Assembly (NCBI GenBank): GCA_910589165.1
Contig: CAJUSP010000011.1
Location: 1-64,000, forward strand
Reading direction: 5' to 3'
Length of the DNA stretch: 64,000 bases
Source: an uncultured Adlercreutzia sp.
GTDB taxonomy: Bacteria > Actinomycetota > Coriobacteriia > Coriobacteriales > Eggerthellaceae
Shown here: one piece after another, positions 1 to 7,350 of the stretch
How positions within the stretch are numbered: position 1 is the stretch's first letter
How the letters are laid out: each line of letters starts with the position of its first letter
The notes under the pieces: generated by a model
Database searches by the model: none
The model's input: the letters and a program-made list of their open reading frames with translations, nothing else
Told to the model about the DNA's origin: nothing
Program-made: the position numbers and the translations under genes

Positions 1-44
1 ACGGGTTTACAGCCCGTCCCCTTTAACCACTCGGGCACACGCCC
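1..44 (-). tRNA. tRNA-Tyr (GTA), 5' part only
   Basis: Read on the minus strand, the first 44 bases form the 5' half of a class II tRNA: a 7-nt acceptor strand (44-38), the TG linker, a D-arm with CCCGAGTGG, and a complete anticodon arm whose loop carries GTA (positions 10-8). A GTA anticodon with a CCCGAG-type D-arm is typical of bacterial tRNA-Tyr. The variable arm, T-arm and 3' end lie beyond the left edge, so the gene is partial only because of the window. Confidence 0.85.
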
Positions 45-123
45 ATTTCGGCGCTGAATTCATGTGTACTTTTCAAGCTGCCACCCGCTTATCTCAGTTG
101 CCTGCGAAAAGCGAGCGAACGGA

Positions 124-152
124 ATAATACGCTAGCGACGAAGTGGTGTCAA
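124..152 (-). promoter_or_regulatory. Promoter of tRNA-Tyr
   Basis: On the minus strand a TTGACA box (152-147) is separated by exactly 17 bases from TATTAT (129-124). The start point would be near 117, about 70 bases before the tRNA. This is the closest match to a housekeeping sigma-70 promoter in the gap. A small GC-rich hairpin (159-176) lies just upstream of the -35 box. Confidence 0.7.
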
Positions 153-199
153 CTCTTTACACGCCCCCGGGCGTGTCTCCATGATTCCTCCCCATCTGT

Positions 200-230
200 C
201 GCGGCCCACTCATATATATAGTGGGCCGCG
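200..230. repeat. Perfect 10-bp inverted repeat with AT loop
   Basis: CGCGGCCCAC (200-209) and GTGGGCCGCG (221-230) are perfect reverse complements around an AT-only-like loop containing TATATATA. There is no T tract on either side, so it does not look like an intrinsic terminator. It sits between the divergent tRNA-Tyr and NlpC/P60 promoters, so it may be an operator or a cruciform. The rest of 45-443 holds only the two promoters and a few other TATATA-containing stretches; I see no gene in it. Confidence 0.6.
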
Positions 231-381
231 ATCACTCCCCTTCTTCCCCTATATAGTGAGGAAACGAAGGCTCTCTACCATATATGGGAGGCGGCCTGTC
301 TCAACGCTTTCGCGGTTCGGCGCCGCAGGCCGCATCCTATTGTGAATCCCATCTGTACGGGTCGTGAAGACCCTCCTCGCG

Positions 382-390
382 TGCTATGAT
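382..390 (+). promoter_or_regulatory. Extended -10 promoter of first NlpC/P60 gene
   Basis: TGC followed by TATGAT (385-390) forms an extended -10 element about 54 bases before the start codon. The second NlpC/P60 gene has TGC followed by TATCAT (1747-1755) in the equivalent place. In both, CGTGAAGA lies about 14-15 bases upstream of the TGC, where a -35 contact would be, so the pair probably share a regulated promoter type. Confidence 0.55.
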
Positions 391-443
391 ACACGGACTA
401 GTTTGCTCAAACGCACCAAATGCTCAACCAGGAGGATTCTTTT

Positions 444-1601
444 ATGAGTGAGCATACCCGCTCCTTCAGCAGACGAGCCTTTGTCGGCAGCGCGGCCGCC
501 TTCGGCATCACGCTGTGCCTGCCCGCGCTCAACCCCCCGAAGGCCTACGCCGTCACGGCCGCCGAGAAGCAGGCCGAGGCCAACGCCGCCTTGGAGAAGC
601 TCAACGCCATGCAGGAGAAGCTCGACCGCGCCGAGGTGGCCTTCGTGACCGCCGAGGGCGAGCGCGACGACGCCCAGGCCCGCATGGACGAGGCCCAGGG
701 GCGCATCGACGAGGCCTCCGGCCGCATCGGCGAGCTGCAGGACCAGCTCGGCACCCGCGCCCGCTCCATGTACCGCTCCGGATCCTCCACATTTTTGGAC
801 CTGCTTTTGGGCGCCACCACGTTCCAGGCCTTCGCCTCGAACTGGGACCTTCTGAACGACATGAACCAGAACGACGCCGACATGGTGGAGGAGACCAAGG
901 CCCTGCGCGCCGAGGTGGAGTCCGAGAAGGCCGTGTACGCCGAGCAGCGCGACGTGGCCGACCAGAAGGCCCAGGAGGCCGAGGCCGTCAAGAACGAGGC
1001 CGAGGCCCTCGTCGAGCAGATGTCGGAAACCTACAACTCGCTCTCCGAGGAGGCCGCCCAGCTGCTGGCCGAGGAAGAGGCGGCCCGCGAGGCTGCCGCC
1101 CTGGCCGCGGCCCAGGCCGCCGAAGAGGAGGCCCGCCGCCAGGCCGAGGAGGAAGAGCGCCGCGCCCGAGCCAACAGCAACTCGGGGGGCGGCTCCAGCA
1201 GCAACGACGACGATGACGAGGGCGGAAGCTCGAACGGCGGCTCGGGTGGCGGCGGCTCCAGCTCCAACAATTCCAAGCCCCAAACCGTCGGCGGCACCGC
1301 GGTGGACCGCGCCTACGGCGAGCTCGGCAAGCCCTATTCCTGGGGCGCCGTGGGCCCGAACTCCTACGACTGCTCGGGCCTGGTGAGCTACTGCCTGCTC
1401 GGCCGCCACAGCCGCCTGGGCACCGCCGCCAGCTTCATGGGCTACACCCGCGTGTCGAACCCGCAGCCCGGCGACATCTGCTGCAACGACCACCACTGCG
1501 GCATCTACATCGGCAACGGCCAGATGATCCACGCGCCGCGCTCCGGCGATGTGGTGAAGATCTCCGCCGTGCACTCCGGCATGATCTACACGCGCTACTA
1601 G
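444..1601 (+). CDS. Secreted NlpC/P60 peptidoglycan endopeptidase (copy A)
   Basis: Predicted 385-aa exported cell-wall hydrolase. The start at 444 is chosen because AGGAGG (430-435) precedes it at good spacing. Residues 1-36 form a signal peptide with a Tat-like SRRAFV motif and a hydrophobic stretch ending near AYA. Residues about 40-245 are an Ala/Glu-rich coiled coil, followed by a Gly/Ser/Asp-rich flexible linker. The C-terminal domain is NlpC/P60: the catalytic Cys lies in YDCSGLVSYC, with His in HHCGIYIG and a second His in MIHAPRSG. Coiled-coil NlpC/P60 proteins typically cut the D-Glu to diamino acid bond and are held off until activated at the division site. It is followed by its own terminator and a tandem paralogue at 1806, with which it shares 255 identical bases. 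Confidence 0.88.
   Translation: MSEHTRSFSRRAFVGSAAAFGITLCLPALNPPKAYAVTAAEKQAEANAALEKLNAMQEKLDRAEVAFVTAEGERDDAQARMDEAQGRIDEASGRIGELQDQLGTRARSMYRSGSSTFLDLLLGATTFQAFASNWDLLNDMNQNDADMVEETKALRAEVESEKAVYAEQRDVADQKAQEAEAVKNEAEALVEQMSETYNSLSEEAAQLLAEEEAAREAAALAAAQAAEEEARRQAEEEERRARANSNSGGGSSSNDDDDEGGSSNGGSGGGGSSSNNSKPQTVGGTAVDRAYGELGKPYSWGAVGPNSYDCSGLVSYCLLGRHSRLGTAASFMGYTRVSNPQPGDICCNDHHCGIYIGNGQMIHAPRSGDVVKISAVHSGMIYTRY
662..916 (+). repeat. 255-bp direct repeat, copy 1 (inside NlpC/P60 A)
   Basis: By eye this stretch is identical, base for base, to 2024-2278 in the neighbouring paralogue. Identity breaks at 917 (G versus T). It encodes part of the coiled coil and includes atypically A/T-rich codons around ACATTTTTGGACCTGCTTTT that are shared exactly, while flanking coding sequence has diverged. 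Confidence 0.85.
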
Positions 1602-1625
1602 GCCGCAGGCCCAACCAACACGCCC

Positions 1626-1655
1626 AAGCCCCGCCCTCCCGGCGGGGCTTTTTTT
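1626..1655 (+). terminator. Rho-independent terminator after NlpC/P60 A
   Basis: A perfect 10-bp stem (AAGCCCCGCC 1626-1635 with GGCGGGGCTT 1641-1650), 5-nt loop, then a run of seven T (1649-1655). Confidence 0.9.
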
Positions 1656-1746
1656 CATCGGCGCCACTCCCCTGTATTCGGGGCCGCAGGGCCCTTAGCC
1701 ACTTTGTGTTCCCCGTTTGTAAGGCCCGTGAAGAGGGGCCTTTCCG

Positions 1747-1755
1747 TGCTATCAT
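1747..1755 (+). promoter_or_regulatory. Extended -10 promoter of second NlpC/P60 gene
   Basis: TGC followed by TATCAT (1750-1755), 50 bases before the start codon, with CGTGAAGA about 22 bases upstream of the -10. It matches the arrangement before the first copy. Confidence 0.55.
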
Positions 1756-1805
1756 CCCTCGAAACTTCGAAACCTGAACGTCCCCTTTCGAGAGGATTTA
1801 CCTTT

Positions 1806-2999
1806 ATGAGAACACCCGCCCGCCCCTTCAGCCGCCGCGCCTTCGTCGGAAGCGCCGCCGCTTTGGGCATCTCGCTGTGCCTGCCCGCGCTGGACCCGCA
1901 GCCGGCCCTCGCGGTGACCGCCGCCGAGAAGCAGGCCGAGGCCAACGCGGCCTTGGAGAAGCTGAACGCCCTGCAGGAGAAGCTCGACCAGGCCTCCGAC
2001 ACCTACTTCGACGCGCTGCAGACGCGCGACGACGCCCAGGCCCGCATGGACGAGGCCCAGGGGCGCATCGACGAGGCCTCCGGCCGCATCGGCGAGCTGC
2101 AGGACCAGCTCGGCACCCGCGCCCGCTCCATGTACCGCTCCGGATCCTCCACATTTTTGGACCTGCTTTTGGGCGCCACCACGTTCCAGGCCTTCGCCTC
2201 GAACTGGGACCTTCTGAACGACATGAACCAGAACGACGCCGACATGGTGGAGGAGACCAAGGCCCTGCGCGCCGAGGTTGAGTCCGAGAAGGCCGTCTAC
2301 GAGGAGCAGCGCGACGTGGCCGACCAGAAGGCCCAGGAGGCCGAGGCGGCCCAGGCCGAGGCCGAGTCTCTCGTGGAGCAGACCCAGGCCGTCTACGACT
2401 CGCTCTCCGCCGAGGCGGCCGAGCTTCTGCGCCAGGAGGAAGAGGCCCGAGAGGCCGCGGCCCGCGAGGCGGCCCGACGCGCCGAGGAAGAGGCACGCCG
2501 CCAGGCCGAGGCCGAAGCGGCTGCCGCGGCGGCTGCAGCCGAGCGCGAGAACAGCAGCTCGTCGAGCAACTCCAGCTCGGGCGGTTCCTCCTCGAGCAGC
2601 TCTTCCGGCTCTTCCTCGGGCGGTTCTTCCAGCGGATCCTCCTCGAGCGGCAGCTCGAACAACTCGCGCCCGCAGAGCGTCTCGGGCAACACCGTGGTCG
2701 ACCGCGCCTACGCGCAGCTCGGCAAGCCCTACAAATGGGGCGCCGCCGGTCCGAACTCCTTCGACTGCTCGGGCCTGGTGGGCTACTGCCTGACCGGCGA
2801 GATGGGCAACCACTGGTGCACCACCGGCACCATTTCCGGCTGGCCCCGCGTATCGAGCCCCAAGCCCGGCGACATCTGCATCCGCAGCGGCCACACGGGC
2901 GTCTATATCGGCGACGGCCAGATGATCCACGCCCCGCGCACCGGCGACGTGGTGAAGATCTCCGCCGTGCAGTCGAGCATGTGGTACGTCCGCTACTAG
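1806..2999 (+). CDS. Secreted NlpC/P60 peptidoglycan endopeptidase (copy B)
   Basis: Predicted 397-aa paralogue of the gene just upstream. The start at 1806 follows an AGAGG (1791-1795); an in-frame upstream ATG lacks a ribosome binding site. It has a Tat-like signal peptide with SRRAFVGSAAALG, a long Ala/Glu coiled coil, a Ser/Gly-rich linker that is longer than in copy A, and a C-terminal NlpC/P60 domain with the catalytic Cys in FDCSGLVGYC and His in GHTGVYIG and MIHAPRTG. Separate promoters and terminators suggest the two copies are transcribed independently and may act at different times or sites in the wall. Confidence 0.88.
   Translation: MRTPARPFSRRAFVGSAAALGISLCLPALDPQPALAVTAAEKQAEANAALEKLNALQEKLDQASDTYFDALQTRDDAQARMDEAQGRIDEASGRIGELQDQLGTRARSMYRSGSSTFLDLLLGATTFQAFASNWDLLNDMNQNDADMVEETKALRAEVESEKAVYEEQRDVADQKAQEAEAAQAEAESLVEQTQAVYDSLSAEAAELLRQEEEAREAAAREAARRAEEEARRQAEAEAAAAAAAAERENSSSSSNSSSGGSSSSSSSGSSSGGSSSGSSSSGSSNNSRPQSVSGNTVVDRAYAQLGKPYKWGAAGPNSFDCSGLVGYCLTGEMGNHWCTTGTISGWPRVSSPKPGDICIRSGHTGVYIGDGQMIHAPRTGDVVKISAVQSSMWYVRY
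2024..2278 (+). repeat. 255-bp direct repeat, copy 2 (inside NlpC/P60 B)
   Basis: Identical partner of 662-916, offset 1362 bases. A tandem identical block of this size is a substrate for recombination that would delete or duplicate one gene. Confidence 0.85.
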
Positions 3000-3025
3000 C
3001 AGCGCCGCCCCCTATAAAGCAACGC

Positions 3026-3053
3026 AGAACGGCTCCCCGAGGGGAGCCGTTCT
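3026..3053 (+). terminator. Hairpin terminator after NlpC/P60 B
   Basis: A perfect 13-bp inverted repeat (3026-3038 with 3041-3053), 2-nt centre, ending TTCT. The T run is short, but the stem is strong and lies 27 bases after the stop codon. Confidence 0.75.
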
Positions 3054-3132
3054 ACTTGAGGGGGATCTATGAGGCCAGGGGCGAGGGCAAAAGGGAGGGA
3101 GGAGGGGCGCCCTCGCCCCGGGTCAGCATAGG

Positions 3133-5190
3133 TTAGGCCGGGGCGCCGCCACCAGCCGGGGCGCCGCCGTCGGGAGCACCGTCGCCCGCAGGGGCACCGC
3201 CCTCGCCGCCAGCCGCGCCGTCGCCGGCCGGGGCACCGCCCTCGCCGCCGCCTTCGCCGCCTTCGCCTTCACCGCCGCCGCCCATGGGCGGGCCGGCCAT
3301 GCCGTTCTCGGACTGCTTGATGTCGGCGTTGCCGGCACCGAGGGTGCAGTAGCGGTCGAAGTCCTCGGTGGCTAGGTACTCGCCGAGCGTGTAGCCCAGA
3401 CACAGGCACATGCCGATGGACACGCCGTTCATGATGCCGTTGTAGCCCATGGGGAAGCGCCCGCCCGAGTTGTTGCCGCAGGCAAACAGGCCCTTGATGG
3501 GCTCGAAGCCCTGGCCCTGGACCTGCTGGCGCCCGGTGACAAGCAGGCCGGAGGTGGCCACAAGCGAGCCGCCGCCCACGCGCTTGCTGCAGGGATAGCC
3601 GTAGAAGGGGCCGTCCTTGATGGGCCACATGGTCTCCGGGTCGCGGCCGAACTCGGTGTCGATGCCGGCGTCGTGGGCCGCGTTCCATTTCTCGATAGCC
3701 GCGAGCGTGTTGGCCTTCACGCCCTCTTCCATGCCCATGTAGTCGCAGAGCTCCTCCAGGGTGTCGGCGCAGTAGAGGAACTTGCCCGAGGTGTCGTCAC
3801 CCTCGGCACCCGAGCCCACGGCGGCCTCCATGGTGGCCTGCACGTTGGCGATGGTCTCGTCGTCCCACTCCTTGGGGGCCAAATGCCCCGCCAGCTGGTT
3901 CAGGAACACTTCCTTCCAGTCGTTGCCCCACACGAGGTAGGCGCGGTCGCCCGGCTCGCGGGCGCCGGCGCAACCGGAGAGCAGCGGGCCGCCGAAGGCC
4001 TCGTTGCAATAGCGCTCGCCGTACTTGTTGAGCCACAGGCACTCCACGCCCTCCATGGGGGACAGCGGAATGAAGGCGTGGCTTCCCATGTCGCCGCCCG
4101 TGGCGATTTCCACCTTGGCGCCGATGCGCATGGCCATGGCGATGCCGGAGCCGTCGCGGCCGGACATGGCGGAGCAGTCCTTGTACTCGCCCAGCTCGTA
4201 GTTCTCGCGGCAGATTGCGTTGTACATAGCCGAGTTGCTGCCGATGTCGCCGCAGGCGAGCACCACGGCGCGGCCGTTGTACTGCACGTAGTCGCCGGTG
4301 GAGCTGTCCTTGGCGATGACGCCAGTCACCTCAGTGCCGTCCTCGTTGTGCACGAGGCGCGTGGCGGCCTGGCCGAACACGAACTGGGCACCGGCGGCGC
4401 GGGCCTTGTCCTGGCTGCGCTTCACCGCGTCGGTCATGCCCACGGAACCGCCGAACTGGCAGGTGCCCACGTAGGAGGTGAAGGGGCCCTTCTTGTAGTT
4501 GTAGCCCTCCACCACCGGCCAGTTGAGCGGGATGAGCTCGTTCTTCTCATCCTCGGTGTAGCCGTCGATGAACCAGTCGAGCGCCTCGCCGGAGCGGTTG
4601 GCGAACTGCGAGAGCAGGGTCGGCTGCACACGGCCGGCGCCGTACATCTGGTACTCGTTCATGAAGTCGACGACGGAGTACTCCGGAATGCCCACGCGGT
4701 CGAGCTGCCACGAGGAGTTCAGGTGCCCGATGTCGTTGCCGAGAGCGCTGAAGGTGTCCTCGGGCTGCACCTCCACCACGATGACGCTCGCGCCCAGCTC
4801 GGCGGCGCGGCGGGCGACGGCGGTGCCGGCATGGCCCGCGCCGCAGACGATGATGTCGGCCTCCTGGGTCTGCGCGATCTCGTCGGCGGCAATTTCAGGC
4901 TCCTCGCCCAGCCAGCCGGCGCCAAGCACCTCGCCCATGGTCTTGCCCTCGTTGCCCGTGACCGCGGCGGCCTCGCCGGTGGCGGCCATGGCCTCGCCCG
5001 AACCCGACGGCGCGCCGGCGCCGCCCTCGGCCGGCGTCTGCGGGCTGCAGCCGGCGATCATGCCGGTGGCAGCGGCGCTGGCGGCCAGCACGCCCGCGCC
5101 CGCCAGGAAGTTGCGGCGGCTCAGCGGAATACGGCCGCGCAGCCCCGAGAGGTGCTCGACGAGCGCCTCGTTGTTGCGATGGTTCTCCAT
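3133..5190 (-). CDS. Tat-exported FAD-dependent reductase, fumarate-reductase/flavocytochrome c-like
   Basis: Predicted 685-aa extracytoplasmic flavoprotein. The start at 5190 follows a GGGGATGGGGA ribosome binding site. Residues 20-48 carry a twin-arginine motif (SRRNFLAGAG) and a lipobox-like end (IAGC, Cys48), so it is probably a Tat-exported lipoprotein. The FAD-binding fold is at about residue 153 (CGAGHAGTAVARR). A C-terminal FAD_binding_2 signature is visible (FACGNNSGGRFPMGYNG). There are no CxxCH haem motifs and no visible FMN-binding domain, so the electron donor is unknown. The last ~50 residues are a Gly/Ala/Pro/Glu-rich low-complexity tail. Family members reduce fumarate, urocanate or other small organic acceptors; the substrate here cannot be read from sequence. 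The divergent LuxR-type gene at 5435 is a likely dedicated regulator. Confidence 0.85.
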   Translation of the reverse strand: MENHRNNEALVEHLSGLRGRIPLSRRNFLAGAGVLAASAAATGMIAGCSPQTPAEGGAGAPSGSGEAMAATGEAAAVTGNEGKTMGEVLGAGWLGEEPEIAADEIAQTQEADIIVCGAGHAGTAVARRAAELGASVIVVEVQPEDTFSALGNDIGHLNSSWQLDRVGIPEYSVVDFMNEYQMYGAGRVQPTLLSQFANRSGEALDWFIDGYTEDEKNELIPLNWPVVEGYNYKKGPFTSYVGTCQFGGSVGMTDAVKRSQDKARAAGAQFVFGQAATRLVHNEDGTEVTGVIAKDSSTGDYVQYNGRAVVLACGDIGSNSAMYNAICRENYELGEYKDCSAMSGRDGSGIAMAMRIGAKVEIATGGDMGSHAFIPLSPMEGVECLWLNKYGERYCNEAFGGPLLSGCAGAREPGDRAYLVWGNDWKEVFLNQLAGHLAPKEWDDETIANVQATMEAAVGSGAEGDDTSGKFLYCADTLEELCDYMGMEEGVKANTLAAIEKWNAAHDAGIDTEFGRDPETMWPIKDGPFYGYPCSKRVGGGSLVATSGLLVTGRQQVQGQGFEPIKGLFACGNNSGGRFPMGYNGIMNGVSIGMCLCLGYTLGEYLATEDFDRYCTLGAGNADIKQSENGMAGPPMGGGGEGEGGEGGGEGGAPAGDGAAGGEGGAPAGDGAPDGGAPAGGGAPA

Positions 5191-5389
5191 TCCCCATCCC
5201 CTTTCCATGCGTTGGTTCCTAGGTGCCGGCCTCTCGCCGGCGAAGCCCACTATGGGCCGCCGCGGCACGAGCCGTCCATACCCACGCCCTGGTGAAAGCG
5301 CCCGCAAACGCTTCACCACGAGAAGGTGAAATCGAAGTCTTCCCAGGTAGGAGCATCATGCTTTTTCGGGTTCTCCCGATACTCGGTCG

Positions 5390-5395
5390 TATAAT
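5390..5395 (+). promoter_or_regulatory. -10 box of LuxR-type gene in divergent intergenic region
   Basis: A perfect TATAAT (5390-5395) lies 40 bases before the GTG start of the LuxR gene. No convincing -35 hexamer is visible at the proper spacing, which fits an activator-dependent promoter. The reverse complement reads as TATTATA and could also serve the flavoprotein gene. The 244-base gap 5191-5434 shows no other clear element. Confidence 0.45.
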
Positions 5396-5434
5396 AGGCA
5401 CCGAACACGAACGAGGGCATGGGGAGGATGACGC

Positions 5435-6973
5435 GTGGTGTTGCAGGATAAGGAAGAACGCCGAACGCCGAATGCGGGCGGCGAAGGGGCCCAGGATGCC
5501 CCGGCTGCCAATCGCGCAGCCCCGTTTCTGGCCACCACGCTCGACAGCGCACGGGCACGCCTGCTCTTCGGGTTCGCCGCCTTTTCCGCCTGGGTGAACC
5601 TGCTCGTCTGCTTCGAGGGTTTTTTGCGGGATACCGTCATTTACGGCGGCGGCGTGGTGCACGACCCGTTCTTCATCGCCGCCATGGCCGTCGGGGGCAT
5701 CGCGCTCATCGTGCTTTCGCAAACAACGCCGCGGACCGCGGGCGAATCGGAGGCGCGCTCGCTTGCCCTGTGCGTTCTCGGTTGCGTTGCGGGAGGCGGA
5801 GGCGCCGTCCTAAGCGCCGTGGCCACAAGCGCGAGCCCGGGGCTGGCCGTCGCCTCCGCGGCGCTCGGCGCGGCCTGCGGGATCTTCATAGCCCATGGAA
5901 CCCTGCGCTGGGGCCTCATCATCACCTCGTTCGATATTCGCGAGATGGTGTTCGTCCTGTGCGCGGCCCTGTGCCTGCAATGGGTGCCCTTCATCGCCGA
6001 TACCGCCTTCGGGGCCTCGGGCAAAATCGCCTTGGCCGTTCTGCTGCCCCTTGTTTCATGGTGGGGCCAGCGCGGGTTGCGCGAAGCCATCGGGGCAGCT
6101 GAGCAACCGCAGGCGGCCACAGGCGGCAGCCCTGCCGATCTTACGCGCATCGTCGCCCGTGTGGGCTCGGCGCTGTTCTGCTTCGCCTTCGCCGTCGAAT
6201 TCGTCTGGGCGTCGAACGTGCTTATGACCGACACGCCCCTCGAGCAGACGCTGTTCTGGCTCGTGTACGTGTTCGTGCTCGGCGCCTCCACCGCTGTCAT
6301 GATCTTCATCCTGCGGCTCATGGAGCGCTGGGGCGCCTATCGCATGGAGTTGTTCTACCGGGCCGCCTTCGCCTTCGGTGTCGCCGGTTCGGCGGCCCTG
6401 CCCTTAGCGCTCAACCACCTGTTCTTCTCCTATGCGGTCATCTACGTCGCCTACGCGCTCATCTGCGCCACCATGTGGATGCTCGCCTGGTCGGTGGTGT
6501 TTATGCGCCACGGGCCGGCACGCCGGGTGGTGGGCATCGTGTTCGGCCTGCAGAGCCTCGCCCTGCCGTGCGGATTCGCGGCCGCCAAGCTCATGCGCGC
6601 CCTGCTCGGCGGCACGGTAGCCGCTGCCGGCGCGCTTCCCTATGTGAGCTTCGCCGCTATCATCGTGCTCGTGGCCGCCTACGCGTTTCTGCTACCCGAG
6701 CGCACGCTGCTGCTGCTCTCCCCGCGCCTGCTGAAGCTCTCCCACGAATCGCTGGACGAGCGCTGCCGCGAGGTGGCCGCCCGTTACGGGCTCACCGAGC
6801 GCGAGACCGAGATCTTCGGCCTGCTCGCCCGCGGCCGCGACGTGGGCTACATCGAGAAAGAGCTGTTCATCTCTCGCAACACGGTGAATACCCACCGAAA
6901 GAACCTCTACCGCAAACTCGGCATCCACACCCAGCAAGAGCTGCTAAGCCTCATAGAAGACAGCCTCAGCTAG
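5435..6973 (+). CDS. Membrane-embedded LuxR-family transcriptional regulator
   Basis: Predicted 512-aa protein. It starts at GTG 5435 (or the adjacent GTG 5438) behind GGGGAGG (5421-5427). Residues about 45-430 are a series of roughly a dozen hydrophobic segments, resembling a transporter-like sensor. The C-terminal ~65 residues are a LuxR/GerE helix-turn-helix (LTERETEIFGLLARGRD, then ISRNTVNTHRKNLYRKLGI). Multi-spanning LuxR regulators of this kind are abundant in Eggerthellaceae and often sit beside the respiratory reductase they control. The divergent exported flavoprotein is the obvious target. The ligand is unknown; sensing the reductase substrate across the membrane is inferred. Confidence 0.88.
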   Translation: MVLQDKEERRTPNAGGEGAQDAPAANRAAPFLATTLDSARARLLFGFAAFSAWVNLLVCFEGFLRDTVIYGGGVVHDPFFIAAMAVGGIALIVLSQTTPRTAGESEARSLALCVLGCVAGGGGAVLSAVATSASPGLAVASAALGAACGIFIAHGTLRWGLIITSFDIREMVFVLCAALCLQWVPFIADTAFGASGKIALAVLLPLVSWWGQRGLREAIGAAEQPQAATGGSPADLTRIVARVGSALFCFAFAVEFVWASNVLMTDTPLEQTLFWLVYVFVLGASTAVMIFILRLMERWGAYRMELFYRAAFAFGVAGSAALPLALNHLFFSYAVIYVAYALICATMWMLAWSVVFMRHGPARRVVGIVFGLQSLALPCGFAAAKLMRALLGGTVAAAGALPYVSFAAIIVLVAAYAFLLPERTLLLLSPRLLKLSHESLDERCREVAARYGLTERETEIFGLLARGRDVGYIEKELFISRNTVNTHRKNLYRKLGIHTQQELLSLIEDSLS

Positions 6974-7002
6974 GTATTAGGGCAACCGCCCCAAAGCCAC
7001 AG

Positions 7003-7097
7003 AAACCATACTTTTGCATATCTTTCTTGGCGAAAACGCCACGTTTCACGGCTTCGTGTACGGTTTCGTGCGAAAAAACCATGCAAAAGTACGGTTT
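7003..7097. repeat. 95-nt imperfect inverted repeat after LuxR gene
   Basis: AAACCATACTTTTGCAT (7003-7019) pairs with ATGCAAAAGTACGGTTT (7081-7097) at 16 of 17 positions. The interior holds a further perfect hairpin, TGGCG-AAAA-CGCCA (7029-7042). It may end LuxR transcription or be a dispersed repeat unit; there is no clean T tract. Confidence 0.6.
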
Positions 7098-7131
7098 TCG
7101 TGACGCGACGGCGACAGCGAAGACGACTCCA

Positions 7132-7239
7132 CGTGGGACAGTGCCCCGGAGGGGCGTCTCATCTTCGCAGGCCCTTTCTGCGCGAACGCGCCGCACGACC
7201 ATCGGAAGATGACGCGCCCCTCCGGGGCGCTGTCCCACG
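7132..7239. repeat. 108-nt inverted repeat of the dispersed GTCCCACGCCGC family
   Basis: The 35-nt arms 7132-7166 and 7205-7239 are reverse complements at 32 of 35 positions, around a 38-nt centre. The right arm runs straight into the sequence TGTCCCACGCCGCTTCCC, which recurs at 12521-12557 and, slightly changed, at 13412. It has no coding potential and no transposase. The 376-base gap 6974-7350 therefore consists of two palindromes plus the promoter of the surface protein. Confidence 0.65.
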
Positions 7240-7271
7240 CCGCTTCCCTTCGCCGAGCGGGGTGCTCATGG

Positions 7272-7300
7272 TTGAGGGAGCGGGCGAAGTCGGGTATCAT
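7272..7300 (+). promoter_or_regulatory. Promoter of first LAxTG surface protein
   Basis: TTGAGG (7272-7277), a 17-base spacer, and TATCAT (7295-7300), about 50 bases before ATG 7351. The paralogue has the same layout at 13461-13489. Confidence 0.65.
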
Positions 7301-7350
7301 GCGGGCTGACCTCGCGTCCATAGGGGACGCGCGAGAGAAGGAGACCCATC

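Noticed and set aside
200..230. Intrinsic terminator
   Set aside because: The stem is perfect, but there is no T tract on either strand and no gene ends nearby.
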